Under the pieces are notes generated by a model. That model did no database searches and was not told where the DNA came from. It saw only the letters and a list, made by a program, of their open reading frames with translations. The position numbers and the translations under genes are program-made. A DNA stretch of 64,000 bases, taken from the NCBI GenBank assembly GCA_012955965.1, contig JABBZI010000008.1, positions 93,212 to 157,211 on the forward strand, written 5' to 3'. Shown piece by piece: positions 26,893 through 37,399 of the stretch; within the stretch, counting starts at the first letter, position 1; each line of letters opens with the position of its first letter. The DNA is from Clostridioides difficile. GTDB taxonomy: Bacteria > Bacillota > Clostridia > Peptostreptococcales > Peptostreptococcaceae.

Positions 26893-27069
26893 ATGTTTGG
26901 AGATAAAATGGACAGATGTACACATATATTGACTGCTTATATTGGTAGCTCATATGATTATTGTGATTTTATAGATACACAGCTAGATGATTTTATACTA
27001 GAGTACGGAGAAAATGTGGTAGAATCTTGCCTACATCAGCTGATGATATTGGTAAGTAAGTATAATTAG
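26893..27069 (+). CDS. 58-residue protein under c-di-GMP riboswitch control
   Basis: This short ORF begins MFGDKMDRCTHILTAYIGSS and ends QLMILVSKYN. AGGGGG lies 11 bases before the ATG (26876-26881). The product is acidic in its middle, has Cys at positions 9, 24 and 50, and shows no signal peptide or clear membrane segment. I do not recognise the family. The riboswitch upstream and terminator downstream bound it as a one-gene unit. An internal ATG at codon 6 is a less likely start. Coding status rests on context and a strong ribosome binding site; it has no homologue I can name. Confidence 0.6.
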   Translation: MFGDKMDRCTHILTAYIGSSYDYCDFIDTQLDDFILEYGENVVESCLHQLMILVSKYN

Positions 27070-27071
27070 GT

Positions 27072-27100
27072 AGGTTTTATTTTCTAGAGAAACCTTTTTA
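27072..27100 (+). terminator. Terminator after the 58-residue ORF
   Basis: AGGTTT (27072-27077) pairs with AAACCT (27090-27095), followed by five T residues. Confidence 0.65.
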
Positions 27101-27406
27101 GTTTTATCTACATTTAAATAATCTTATTGTAAAAAATTTAAATATCTTTGTAGGAAGTGAAAAAGCACAACTCTATTAAAAAATGTTTACTTACAATTAT
27201 AGGGTTGTATTTCTAGTACATTTATATTTGATTGTTATAAAAGAACTAGAATCAAACACATAGAACCAATAATCTGAAATATTTAATTACTTTTATGATT
27301 ATTGGCTTATTTTTATTACATAACACAAGGTAGCAAAATGGAATTGTACAGTTTTTGATATGTATGATATAATTATCACAAATATCAAACTAGGGAGGAA
27401 AAATAA
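27101..27406. other. Intergenic region before the ArsR-type gene
   Basis: No gene is seen. A 9-bp perfect hairpin CCAATAATC/GATTATTGG (27267-27275 with 27297-27305) is followed by a T-rich stretch and may be a second terminator. Confidence 0.45.
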
Positions 27407-28423
27407 ATGAATTTCCATTGTGAATTTAATTACTACTTTGAAACACTAGGACTTCTCTCTTATTGCAATAATTTTTCTACAGCAAAGATAGAATTAATAG
27501 AAGAATTAAATAGATTGGGTGTTGATGGAGAAAAAGTATATAATACTCATATGGCTGATTGGGAGAAACTGATTACCACTTTTGATAAAATGAAGGTCAT
27601 AAATGAAGATTATGATTTTTATTTTAAAAACATCATTAGTGAAGAAAAGAATTTTTATATATTTATAATTGCTATAGTGTCAGAATATTTCGAGTCATTT
27701 GATGATGAAAAAAAATCTGATGATTGTTTTCGAAAATTTTTTATTGAGTTAATTTGTATTATTGCAGAAAAAAGTAGTATAGATAAACAACTTTCCTCTT
27801 TGGAATTCTACGAATTTCTATCTATATTGGATTTTAATGAAAGTGAAAAGTGGAAATTTTTTTCATTCTATCAATCTCCTAGAAAACTTATTAATAAACT
27901 CTTTACACTAATACATTCAAATTTATCTATATGTGAAAAATTATATCTTGAAATTGATACTAAAGCACTAATTTCAAAATCTTCCATTGTGCTTGAGAAT
28001 TCAAAGGAAAAGAATGTAATCTCAAAGAGGGGAAATGGTCTTCCTATTTATCCAACTTTCATAAACCCCTTATTTCAAATAATTTTAAAAACAAAATGCT
28101 ATTTTGGATTACTGAATTTAGATATGTTTAGCGAAAATGATTTTTCTAAAGAAATTGATGATAACATATTGATAAAATTAAAAGCACTTTCAGATAAAAG
28201 TAAGTTTCAAATATTAATTTATTTAAAAAATAAACCAATGTATAGCCTAGAATTGGCTAATGAGATTGGGTTATCTGCTGGAACGATTTCATATCATATG
28301 GCAGTTCTACTACAATTAAACTTGGTCAATATAGAAAAAAAATCTGGAAGAGTTTATTACCAATTAAATAGTGATGAAATCGAAGAAATAATAAAAGGAC
28401 TTGAAAATCTATTATTTAAATAA
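27407..28423 (+). CDS. ArsR-type winged-helix regulator with long N-terminal domain
   Basis: The 338-residue protein has a C-terminal ArsR-type winged helix: LKALSDKSKFQILIYLKN near residue 260, then ANEIGLSAGTISYHMAVLLQ and GRVYYQLNSDEI. The N-terminal 240 residues have no motif I recognise and lack the Cys metal sites of ArsR sensors. Similar large DNA-binding proteins with an N-terminal DUF5937-like region exist in Firmicutes, but the match is only by layout. GGGAGG precedes the ATG. It is monocistronic and shares a terminator with guaA. Confidence 0.8.
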   Translation: MNFHCEFNYYFETLGLLSYCNNFSTAKIELIEELNRLGVDGEKVYNTHMADWEKLITTFDKMKVINEDYDFYFKNIISEEKNFYIFIIAIVSEYFESFDDEKKSDDCFRKFFIELICIIAEKSSIDKQLSSLEFYEFLSILDFNESEKWKFFSFYQSPRKLINKLFTLIHSNLSICEKLYLEIDTKALISKSSIVLENSKEKNVISKRGNGLPIYPTFINPLFQIILKTKCYFGLLNLDMFSENDFSKEIDDNILIKLKALSDKSKFQILIYLKNKPMYSLELANEIGLSAGTISYHMAVLLQLNLVNIEKKSGRVYYQLNSDEIEEIIKGLENLLFK

Positions 28424-28446
28424 ATTTGATTAATATAGATAAATTT

Positions 28447-28489
28447 AAAAAGCTATAAGCCTTGAAATCACAAGGCTTATAGCTTTTTT
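28447..28489. terminator. Bidirectional terminator between regulator and guaA
   Basis: An 18-bp perfect stem, AAAAAGCTATAAGCCTTG (28447-28464) with its complement from 28471, is flanked by A and T runs for both strands. Confidence 0.9.
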
Positions 28490-28494
28490 ATCTG

Positions 28495-30030
28495 TTATTC
28501 CCACTCGATAGTACCTGGTGGTTTTGATGTTATGTCATAAACTACTCTATTTACTCCATCAACTTCATTTATTATTCTATTAGAAATTCTTTCTAATACA
28601 TCGTAAGGCATCTTATACCAGTCAGAAGTCATTCCGTCAGAAGAAGTAACTGCTCTTAAACCAACTAGATAAGCATATGTTCTTTCATCTCCCATAACTC
28701 CAACAGTTTTAACATCTGGTAATGTTGCAAAAGCTTGCCATATTTCTCTATATAAACCTGCTTTTCTAAGCTCGTCCATATAAACAGCATCCGCTTCTCT
28801 TAAGATGTCACATTTTTCTTTAGTTACATCACCTATAACTCTTATTCCTAGACCTGGCCCTGGGAAAGGATGTCTAAATATTAATCCTTCTTCTATACCA
28901 AGTTCTAATCCTATTTTTCTAACTTCATCTTTAAATAACTCTCTTAATGGCTCTACAATTTCTTTGAAGTCTACATCTTCTGGAATTCCACCAACATTGT
29001 GATGAGACTTTATTGTAGCAGCATTTCCATGTCCACTTTCTATAACATCTGGATAGATTGTTCCTTGAACTAAGAAATCCATTTTTCCTAATTTATTTGA
29101 CTCTTCCTCAAATACTCTTATAAATTCTTCACCTATTATTTTTCTCTTAGCCTCTGGTTCAGAAACACCTTTTAATTTAGATAAGAATCTATCTTCTGCA
29201 TTAACTCTTATTAGATTTATATCAAATTTCTCTCTGAATATTCTTTCTACATCATTTCCTTCATTTTTTCTAAGTAATCCATGGTCAACAAATATACAAG
29301 TTAAATTGTCCCCAATTGCTCTATGAATAAGAACTGCTGCAACAGAAGAATCAACTCCTCCACTTAAAGCACATAAAGCTTTTTTATCACCTATTTTTTC
29401 TTTTAATTCTTTTATTTTATCTTCTATAAATGAATCTGTAGTCCAGTCACCTTTTACTTTACAAATATTGTACAAGAAATTTGTAAGTATTTTATCGCCT
29501 TCTAAACAGTGTTCTACTTCTGGATGGAATTGAACTCCATATAAGTTTTGTTCTACATTTTCCATAGCTGCTACTGGACAATCATTAGTATTTGCAACTA
29601 TATTAAATCCTTCTGGAACTTTTTCTATTAAATCCGTATGACTCATCCATACACTATTTGTAGTTATACCTTCAAATAATGATGATTTTCCATAAGTTAT
29701 AGATGTCTTTCCATATTCTTTTTCTTGTTTATTACCTTTTCTTACAACTCCGCCTAATACATGAGACATTATTTGAATACCATAGCATATTCCAAGTATT
29801 GGAACTCCTAGTTCAAATATTTCTTTTGATATTGTTGGTGAATCTTCTAAATATGCACTATTTGGTCCACCAGTAAATATTATCCCTTTAGGATTTTTTT
29901 CTTTTATTCTTTCTATGCTTGCAGTACATGGAAGTATTTCACAATATACGTTGTTTTCTCTAACTCTTCTAGCTATCAACTGATTATATTGTCCTCCAAA
30001 ATCTATTACAAGTACTAATTCATGTTTCAT
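28495..30030 (-). CDS. guaA: GMP synthase (glutamine-hydrolysing)
   Basis: GuaA aminates XMP to GMP with glutamine and ATP. The protein has 511 residues. The amidotransferase domain shows LGICYGIQ with the nucleophile Cys near residue 81 and [10 protein letters not shown] near 168. The ATP pyrophosphatase domain has the P-loop [10 protein letters not shown] near 222. The C-terminal dimerisation domain ends in [11 protein letters not shown], the family's standard end. It is a single-gene unit under a guanine riboswitch. Confidence 0.98.
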   Translation of the reverse strand: MKHELVLVIDFGGQYNQLIARRVRENNVYCEILPCTASIERIKEKNPKGIIFTGGPNSAYLEDSPTISKEIFELGVPILGICYGIQIMSHVLGGVVRKGNKQEKEYGKTSITYGKSSLFEGITTNSVWMSHTDLIEKVPEGFNIVANTNDCPVAAMENVEQNLYGVQFHPEVEHCLEGDKILTNFLYNICKVKGDWTTDSFIEDKIKELKEKIGDKKALCALSGGVDSSVAAVLIHRAIGDNLTCIFVDHGLLRKNEGNDVERIFREKFDINLIRVNAEDRFLSKLKGVSEPEAKRKIIGEEFIRVFEEESNKLGKMDFLVQGTIYPDVIESGHGNAATIKSHHNVGGIPEDVDFKEIVEPLRELFKDEVRKIGLELGIEEGLIFRHPFPGPGLGIRVIGDVTKEKCDILREADAVYMDELRKAGLYREIWQAFATLPDVKTVGVMGDERTYAYLVGLRAVTSSDGMTSDWYKMPYDVLERISNRIINEVDGVNRVVYDITSKPPGTIEWE

Positions 30031-30116
30031 AAATTTACATCTCTCCTTGTATAATATAGTTTTTATATATTTATTTTAACACAATACAGTCTAAATTATA
30101 TTAAATCTTTTTACAC

Positions 30117-30173
30117 AAAAAACCTGTATAGTAACTTCCATAATTTCTAACAAAAGTGAAATTACTATACAGG
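30117..30173 (-). terminator. Riboswitch-controlled terminator of guaA
   Basis: CCTGTATAGTAA (30123-30134) and TTACTATACAGG (30162-30173) form a perfect 12-bp stem, followed on the minus strand by a T6 run. It lies between the aptamer and the guaA start and is the off-state hairpin. Confidence 0.88.
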
Positions 30174-30263
30174 CTTCCAAAATGCCCTTTATCTTATAGC
30201 CAACACATAGGGAGTATAACTCAGCCTACACATTTACTTAACTAGGTCTTTTGGTATAATAAT

Positions 30264-30339
30264 TTCACTCATAGTCAAGATATTTACGGTATCTTGGTAG
30301 AGACTCTCAGACCATATTTCTGAGCATATACGAGTGAGT
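30264..30339 (-). promoter_or_regulatory. Guanine riboswitch
   Basis: On the minus strand the purine aptamer core is clear: CACTCGTATA, AATATGGTCTGAG, GTCTCTACC, ACCGTAAAT and CTTGACTATGAGTG. The specificity base in GACTA is C, which selects guanine over adenine. The 3' P1 strand and following bases (30253-30270) can pair with the 5' arm of the terminator (30160-30176 region), so an antiterminator forms without guanine. Guanine binding should therefore lower guaA expression. Confidence 0.95.
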
Positions 30340-30373
30340 TTATATTTTATATATTTTTTTCTGTTTGCTTTTA

Positions 30374-30402
30374 TTTAATAAAGCTGAGTATTAATTTATC
30401 AA
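30374..30402 (-). promoter_or_regulatory. Predicted guaA promoter
   Basis: TTGATA (30402-30397) is followed after 16 bases by TATTAA, or after 17 by ATTAAA, placing the start near 30367, just before the aptamer. Confidence 0.5.
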
Positions 30403-30412
30403 AATTTATTGC

Positions 30413-30880
30413 TTATGTCAATAAGTTTTCACTAAATTTTTCTTTTATTCTAAAATTTATATCATCAAACACTTTTTTTATAGGAATATCTTCATCTTTT
30501 GCTATAATTTTACATTCATTATATTCTGGAGTGGCCTTTACCAGTTCGTCTTTATAATATCCTAATTTTACTGTAACCACTCCATATTTTGTATCCAATT
30601 TTATAAATTTTCTATCTAGAATTTCTCTATTATAAGCATTATATCGCACTCCAAATGTGCTAGTTTCTAAAAGTAATATTTTAATAAATTTTTCTAAATC
30701 TGATTCATTACATAAAATTGACACTTTTGTTGCAGGCCTATTCTTCTTCATATAAATACTCTCTGTATAAATATCTAATGCTTTCTCATCTAATGCTTTT
30801 TCATACAAATAAGAATAGATTTCTGAAGACATATCATCAATGTTTGCACTAATTTCATAAATTAATTCTTCTTTTTTTTT
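30413..30880 (-). CDS. larC: LarC C-terminal part, reached by -1 frameshift
   Basis: This reading frame continues LarC after the A10 run at 30872-30881. Read from the shift it begins EELIYEISANIDDMSSE, the conserved start of the LarC C-terminal domain, and includes MKKNRPATKVSILC. Upstream the frame is closed by TGA at 30883-30881, so it has no start before the A-run; the first internal ATG lies at 30832. A single -1 shift would yield a 394-residue LarC, a normal family length. LarC inserts nickel into the pincer cofactor. Alternatively the ATG at 30832 could give a 139-residue separate piece. Confidence 0.85.
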   Translation of the reverse strand, partial: KKKEELIYEISANIDDMSSEIYSYLYEKALDEKALDIYTESIYMKKNRPATKVSILCNESDLEKFIKILLLETSTFGVRYNAYNREILDRKFIKLDTKYGVVTVKLGYYKDELVKATPEYNECKIIAKDEDIPIKKVFDDINFRIKEKFSENLLT

Positions 30881-31596
30881 TCACCTAATACAGTTCTCAA
30901 CATGTTTGGAACTTCAAACTTCTTATGTCCTATCCCATATCCAATTTGTTTTGGGGAAAACTCAAACTCATCCACAAACTCGTCACATAAAACTTTTATG
31001 ATTGCAGCCCCTGTTGGAGTCGTGCATTCTCCTTTTATATTATTTAATTTAATTGGTACACCTTTTAAAATTTCCATAGTTGCAGGTGCAGGTATAGGTA
31101 TAATTCCATGTTCACATTTCACAAAACCTGAACCAACAGTCACTGTACTAGCACAAACTTTATCTACACAAAGTAAATCAACCAATATAGAGGCTCCTAC
31201 TATATCTACAATTGAATCTATAGCCCCTACCTCATGAAAATGTATCTTATCTATTGTAGTTCCATGAACTTTAGCCTCTGCTTCTCCAATTACCATAAAT
31301 ATTTTTTTTGCTTTAGATTTTACATTTTCATTTAAATCACTTTCATCTATAATCTCAAATATATCCACTAGATTTCTATGTGTGTGTGTTTCTTTTGTAA
31401 TTACTTCTACCTTTGTACCTACTATTCCATTCTCATTTTTTGAGCTGATGTTTATATTAAATTCATCACTCATTTCTAGTTTATGAATTTCCTCCAAAAA
31501 AATTTCCTTAGGTACACCTAAATTTAATAAACTTGCAAGGGTCATATCCCCTGATATGCCACTTATTATATCAAAATAAAGTATTTTTTCATTCAT
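30862..31596 (-). CDS. larC: LarC N-terminal part, nickel-pincer cofactor nickel insertion
   Basis: The 244-residue product begins MNEKILYFDIISGISGDMTL, the LarC N-terminus. It holds HFHEVGAIDSIVDIVGA near residue 115 and ECTTPTGAAI near 190. LarC uses CTP to insert nickel into the pyridinium dithiocarboxylate cofactor of lactate racemase-type enzymes (family knowledge). The zero frame ends GEKKKKN-stop just after A-AAA-AAG, a dnaX-type slippery heptamer, with an AGGTG element a few bases before it. It follows larB by 86 bases. The split form alone lacks the C-terminal domain. Confidence 0.9.
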   Translation of the reverse strand: MNEKILYFDIISGISGDMTLASLLNLGVPKEIFLEEIHKLEMSDEFNINISSKNENGIVGTKVEVITKETHTHRNLVDIFEIIDESDLNENVKSKAKKIFMVIGEAEAKVHGTTIDKIHFHEVGAIDSIVDIVGASILVDLLCVDKVCASTVTVGSGFVKCEHGIIPIPAPATMEILKGVPIKLNNIKGECTTPTGAAIIKVLCDEFVDEFEFSPKQIGYGIGHKKFEVPNMLRTVLGEKKKKN

Positions 31597-31682
31597 ATAT
31601 GTCTCCTCAATTTTAATAATAAAATATAATAGAAGTTAGATTTTATTATATAATTTATGTTTAATTTATATCAATGTATTTA

Positions 31683-32423
31683 TTATAGTTTATTTATCAT
31701 TGCTGCTAAATATCCTGCTCCAAATCCATTATCGATATTTACAACAGATATTCCAGATGCACAACTATTTAACATAGCCAGTAATGCTGCTAAACCTCCA
31801 AAGTTTGCTCCATATCCAACAGAAGTCGGAACAGCTATTACTGGAACATCAACTAATCCTCCAACTACACTTGCAAGCGCACCTTCCATTCCTGCAACAG
31901 CCACTATTACTCTAGCACTGTCTATTTTATTTCTTTTATTTAAAAGCCTATGTATACCTGCCACTCCTACATCATAGATTCTATCAACATCATTACCTAG
32001 AAACTTAGCTGTATAATATGCTTCATCTGCTACTGGTATATCAGAAGTTCCTCCTGTAGCAATCACAATTTTGCCCTTTCCTATATTTTTTATAGCATGA
32101 TTTTGAATTTTAAGAATTTTAGATAACTCTTCATACTCAGCATGATTATAGATTTCTTTAATTTTTATAAAGGTTTCTTTTCTACATCTTGTCCCCAATA
32201 TATTAGAGCCTTTTTGATTCATTTTATCAATAATTCCTAAAATATGCTCATCACTCTTTCCTTCACAATAAATAACCTCTGGGTATCCATTTCTTAGTTC
32301 TCTATGATGGTCTATGTTTGCATATCCAAGGTCTTCATATGGTAAATCTTTTAATCTATCTAATGCAACATCTATATCGATGTTCTCATTTTTAACTTCT
32401 TCAAGCAACTTTCTTAAATCCAT
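31683..32423 (-). CDS. larB: LarB, nickel-pincer cofactor biosynthesis carboxylase
   Basis: LarB carboxylates and hydrolyses nicotinic acid adenine dinucleotide to start synthesis of the nickel-pincer cofactor. The 246-residue protein has the short N-terminal family segment and a PurE-like C-terminal domain. That domain includes IVIATGGTSDIPVADEA near residue 122, VAVAGMEGALASVVGGL near 168, and VPTSVGYGANFGG near 195, ending in NIDNGFGAGYLAAM. It is followed by larC. The sulfur-insertion protein LarE and racemase LarA are not in this window. Confidence 0.93.
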   Translation of the reverse strand: MDLRKLLEEVKNENIDIDVALDRLKDLPYEDLGYANIDHHRELRNGYPEVIYCEGKSDEHILGIIDKMNQKGSNILGTRCRKETFIKIKEIYNHAEYEELSKILKIQNHAIKNIGKGKIVIATGGTSDIPVADEAYYTAKFLGNDVDRIYDVGVAGIHRLLNKRNKIDSARVIVAVAGMEGALASVVGGLVDVPVIAVPTSVGYGANFGGLAALLAMLNSCASGISVVNIDNGFGAGYLAAMINKL

Positions 32424-32507
32424 ATTCTCGCATCCTTTTTAATTTTGATTTTTTATCTAATAACAATTATACCTCAATTAGTATTTGTGTAACATTACTT
32501 ATACAGA

Positions 32508-32556
32508 AAAGAACTATTCCAACTTAGAAATTAAAACTAAGTCGAAATAGTTCTTT
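32508..32556 (-). terminator. Terminator after groEL
   Basis: AAAGAACTATT (32508-32518) pairs with AATAGTTCTTT (32546-32556), with an inner 6-bp stem. On the minus strand the U-rich arm is the 3' end. Confidence 0.7.
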
Positions 32557-32587
32557 ATATTAAGATTTATGTTCTAAATTTTTTAAA

Positions 32588-34228
<1,641 letters not shown>

Positions 34229-34248
34229 CTAATAAACTTATTCTATAT

Positions 34249-34533
34249 TTATTCAATAACAGCTAATACATCACTTTGTCTTAGTATTGTATACTCTTGT
34301 CCTTCTATCTTAACTTCTGTTCCAGAATATTTTTGGAATATAACTTTATCTCCTACTGTTAATTCCATTTTTATTTCTTTTCCTTCAACTATTCCACCTG
34401 GTCCAACTTCTACAACTTCAGCTATTTGAGGTTGCTCTTTAGCTGCTCCTGGTAAAACTATTCCACTTGCAGTTTTTTCTTCTGCTTCTACTTTTTTAAT
34501 TACTACTCTGTCAGCTAATGGTCTTATTTTCAT
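34249..34533 (-). CDS. groES: 10-kDa chaperonin GroES
   Basis: GroES caps the GroEL cage. The 94-residue protein opens [20 protein letters not shown], contains the mobile loop [13 protein letters not shown] and ends in the family's [16 protein letters not shown] precedes the ATG. It is the first gene of the heat-shock unit. Confidence 0.98.
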   Translation of the reverse strand: MKIRPLADRVVIKKVEAEEKTASGIVLPGAAKEQPQIAEVVEVGPGGIVEGKEIKMELTVGDKVIFQKYSGTEVKIEGQEYTILRQSDVLAVIE

Positions 34534-34642
34534 TCTTTACGCCTCCTAAAATATTAAGTATAGACTAGTTTGCCTATGTTTTTAGCTATTTTTAAATTAA
34601 TACTACTTTTATATGTAGATTTATATATATACTTTTTATTTA

Positions 34643-34669
34643 TTATCACTCTATGCAATAGAGTGCTAA
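34643..34669. promoter_or_regulatory. CIRCE element (HrcA operator)
   Basis: On the minus strand TTAGCACTC-N9-GAGTGATAA lies just after the promoter. It matches the CIRCE consensus TTAGCACTC-N9-GAGTGCTAA with one mismatch in the second half. HrcA represses groESL through this site in Firmicutes. Confidence 0.92.
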
Positions 34670-34677
34670 CAATTATT

Positions 34678-34706
34678 ATAATATACCAATCACACATAAT
34701 TTTCAA
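34678..34706 (-). promoter_or_regulatory. groESL promoter
   Basis: TTGAAA (34706-34701) and TATTAT (34683-34678) are 17 bases apart on the minus strand, with CIRCE directly downstream. It lies in the short gap after the cls stop. Confidence 0.75.
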
Positions 34707-34725
34707 TACCTTTTTTAATAATTTT

Positions 34726-36216
34726 TTATAATATTGGTGAAAATAATCTTGCTACAGATTCTTTAATTTTTTGTATTATACTTCTATTCTTAAATACCTC
34801 TAAATTAAGCTCTTCACAGTGACTTAAATCTTCAAAGAAATCATCTGTCATTACTCCAATAACTTCTTCATCATAGATAAATGCATTTACTTCAAAGTTA
34901 AGCATAAAACTTCTTAAATCCATATTAGCTGTACCTGCAGAAGCAATTTTATCATCTATTATTACGACTTTAGAATGTATAAATCCTTTATTATATAAAT
35001 AAACCTTACCACCTGCTCTTAATATTTCTTCAAAATAGGAATAGGATGCTATGTTTACTATCTTGTGGTCTGCAATTTTGGGAAATATTATTCTAACATC
35101 TACTCCGCTAAGTGCAGCGCTTTTTATAGCTTTTAGTAAACTCTCATCTGGTATAAAATAAGGCGTTTCTATATAAACATTTTGTCTAGCTTGACATATT
35201 GCAGAAAAATAAGCATAATGAATATCTTCCCAATCACTATCTGGACCACTTGCAACAACCTGTATCATACTTTCACCAATATTCCCAACACTTGGAAAGT
35301 AGTTTTTAGTCACTAAAACTTCTTTTGTTGTATAATACCAGTCAATCAAGAATGTCATTTGAAGCATGTATACAGAAATACCTTTAATTCTGATGTGAGT
35401 ATCTCTCCAATACCCAAACTTATCATTTTTACCTAAATATTCATCTCCTATATTTATTCCACCTGTATATCCAATTATTCCATCAATAACAACAATTTTT
35501 CTATGATTTCTATAGTTTAATTTTCCTCCTATTATAGGAAATTTTGTAGGTAAAAATGCTGCTATTTCTATACCAACTTCTCTCATTTCTCGGAAGAATT
35601 TTCTATTAAACCAAAATCTCCAACATCCTACATCATCATATAAAATTCTTATTTTAACGCCTTCTTTAGCTTTTTTTATAAGTTCCTCTTTTAACACCCT
35701 ACCTATATCACTATCTTTGATAATAAAGTACTCTAGATGGATATGGTCTTTTGCTTCTCTTATATCTTCTATAAGCCTTTTAAACTTTTCATTTCCATCT
35801 ACAAAGACATCTACTTTATTATTTTTAGTGAATGGAAACATACCAGTCTTTAACAACATGTTTATTACTCTTTTTCTGTAACTACCGTCCTCTTCATCTC
35901 GTAAAAGCTTATTTTGCTTTATAGATTCCTTTTCTAGTTCAACGATTTCTGTTATCTTTTCTAATGTATCAAAAAGTTTCTTTTCTTTTATACTATTAGC
36001 TAGTTTTTGAGTCTTAAATAATTTTCTCTTTCTAATATTTCTACCTGAAATAGCATATACAATTAAACCTATTCCTGGAAATATAATAAACATTAATAGC
36101 CATGACATGGTTTTTGCAGGATCTCTATTTTCAAGTAATATAATCACAGAAATTATGGCTCCAGCTAGATATGATATAATCAAATAGAACAGAAATATTG
36201 TGCCTATTACTCCCAT
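34726..36216 (-). CDS. cls: Cardiolipin synthase
   Basis: This 496-residue phospholipase-D-superfamily enzyme joins two phosphatidylglycerol molecules into cardiolipin and glycerol at the membrane. Two membrane segments lie in the first 55 residues. The two HKD motifs are HRKIVVIDG near residue 230 and HSKVVIIDD near 411 (HxKxxxxD). GGGGAGG precedes the ATG. It follows the OGG-type gene by about 18 bases and may be co-transcribed. Confidence 0.95.
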   Translation of the reverse strand: MGVIGTIFLFYLIISYLAGAIISVIILLENRDPAKTMSWLLMFIIFPGIGLIVYAISGRNIRKRKLFKTQKLANSIKEKKLFDTLEKITEIVELEKESIKQNKLLRDEEDGSYRKRVINMLLKTGMFPFTKNNKVDVFVDGNEKFKRLIEDIREAKDHIHLEYFIIKDSDIGRVLKEELIKKAKEGVKIRILYDDVGCWRFWFNRKFFREMREVGIEIAAFLPTKFPIIGGKLNYRNHRKIVVIDGIIGYTGGINIGDEYLGKNDKFGYWRDTHIRIKGISVYMLQMTFLIDWYYTTKEVLVTKNYFPSVGNIGESMIQVVASGPDSDWEDIHYAYFSAICQARQNVYIETPYFIPDESLLKAIKSAALSGVDVRIIFPKIADHKIVNIASYSYFEEILRAGGKVYLYNKGFIHSKVVIIDDKIASAGTANMDLRSFMLNFEVNAFIYDEEVIGVMTDDFFEDLSHCEELNLEVFKNRSIIQKIKESVARLFSPIL

Positions 36217-36234
36217 AATTCCTCCCCCTTAATT

Positions 36235-37110
36235 TTATTTTCCTATACCAAGTTCTCTTGCATAGTAAAATAAATACTGTTGAGCAAATCCAGACATATC
36301 TCCAAATTTATCAATCCCATAAGTTCTCATTTTAGGTAAACTCATATCTTCATCTATGTAGAACTCTTGCATAACTCTTTTAACCCAAACATCCACTGGA
36401 AAAGAATCATATTTTTGCATGCCAAATAATGCAATACAATCACATACTTTTGGTCCTACTCCATTGAATTTTAAAAGTTCTTTTCTACAGTCATCTGTAG
36501 TTAAATTTGTATATTCAGATACCTTATCATTATTTTCTATAACTGCCTCTGTAGTACTTTTTATGTACTTGTCTCTAAATCCTGTTTGACAGGCTCTTAT
36601 TTCTTCTTGTGAGGCCTTATTTAGCTCTTCTGGTGTAGGGAATGCATAGTATTCATTACCTTCGTACTCACCTATGTACTTACCAAACTTTCTTGATAAA
36701 TTTTCTATAGCTCTTTGTATCATAGGAATTCTATTATTAGAGGAAATTATAAATGATATAAGCATTTCCCATCCATCTTGTCTTAGTATTCTTATTCCAC
36801 ATCCAAACTCAGTAGCTTTATTTAAATATTCATCCATATTTTTTAGCTTATTTTTTATTTCTGTATAATCAGTTCCTAAATCAAAGTAATTATACCAAAT
36901 ACTATTAAACTCCTCTAAATTTGTATTATTTAAATATACTTTATCATTTTCTTTTTTTACATTTAATATTCTACCCTTTGCAACACCAGTGTATGAGTCA
37001 TCATCTTGTTTATGCCATCTAAAACATTGACCACACTCAAATATATGTTTTGGATCAAAATCTGTTACCCCTTCTAGTATAACTCCATTATCCTTTTCAT
37101 AAACATTCAT
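36235..37110 (-). CDS. ogg: 8-oxoguanine DNA glycosylase, OGG1 type
   Basis: The 291-residue protein resembles OGG1 rather than MutM. The N-terminal domain has ECGQCFRWHK. The helix-hairpin-helix and catalytic region read FNGVGPKVCDCIALFG near residue 220 with the catalytic Lys in GPKV, then FPVDVWVKR with the catalytic Asp, the HhH-GPD pattern. It removes 8-oxoG and cuts the strand beside it. The ATG at 37110 is chosen for AAGGAG eight bases upstream; a TTG two codons earlier would crowd the site. Followed by cls. Confidence 0.9.
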   Translation of the reverse strand: MNVYEKDNGVILEGVTDFDPKHIFECGQCFRWHKQDDDSYTGVAKGRILNVKKENDKVYLNNTNLEEFNSIWYNYFDLGTDYTEIKNKLKNMDEYLNKATEFGCGIRILRQDGWEMLISFIISSNNRIPMIQRAIENLSRKFGKYIGEYEGNEYYAFPTPEELNKASQEEIRACQTGFRDKYIKSTTEAVIENNDKVSEYTNLTTDDCRKELLKFNGVGPKVCDCIALFGMQKYDSFPVDVWVKRVMQEFYIDEDMSLPKMRTYGIDKFGDMSGFAQQYLFYYARELGIGK

Positions 37111-37274
37111 AACCAAATCTCCTTAATATTTATATTTTTATTTTGTCCATTTATTTAAAAACTTAACTTTAGTATGTGTATTTTACTTATTTTAACACAA
37201 AGATAAGTAATTTCAAAATTTATAATGTTATTATTATGTAAAATAATATTTTACTTTAAATTTTCACTTAAAAT

Positions 37275-37330
37275 AAAAAATGAATTCCTATAAGTTAATA
37301 CCCATTTAAACTTATCGAAATTCATTTTTT
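37275..37330 (-). terminator. Terminator after the YeiH-like gene
   Basis: AAAAAATGAATT (37275-37286) pairs with AATTCATTTTTT (37319-37330), with an inner ATAAGTT/AACTTAT stem. T-runs occur on both strands; the minus-strand unit ends here. Confidence 0.7.
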
Positions 37331-37399
37331 ATTTATATTATAAATTATTAGTATCATATTATTTTAATTAATCCAGCTAGTAATAAAAATGTTTTTATA

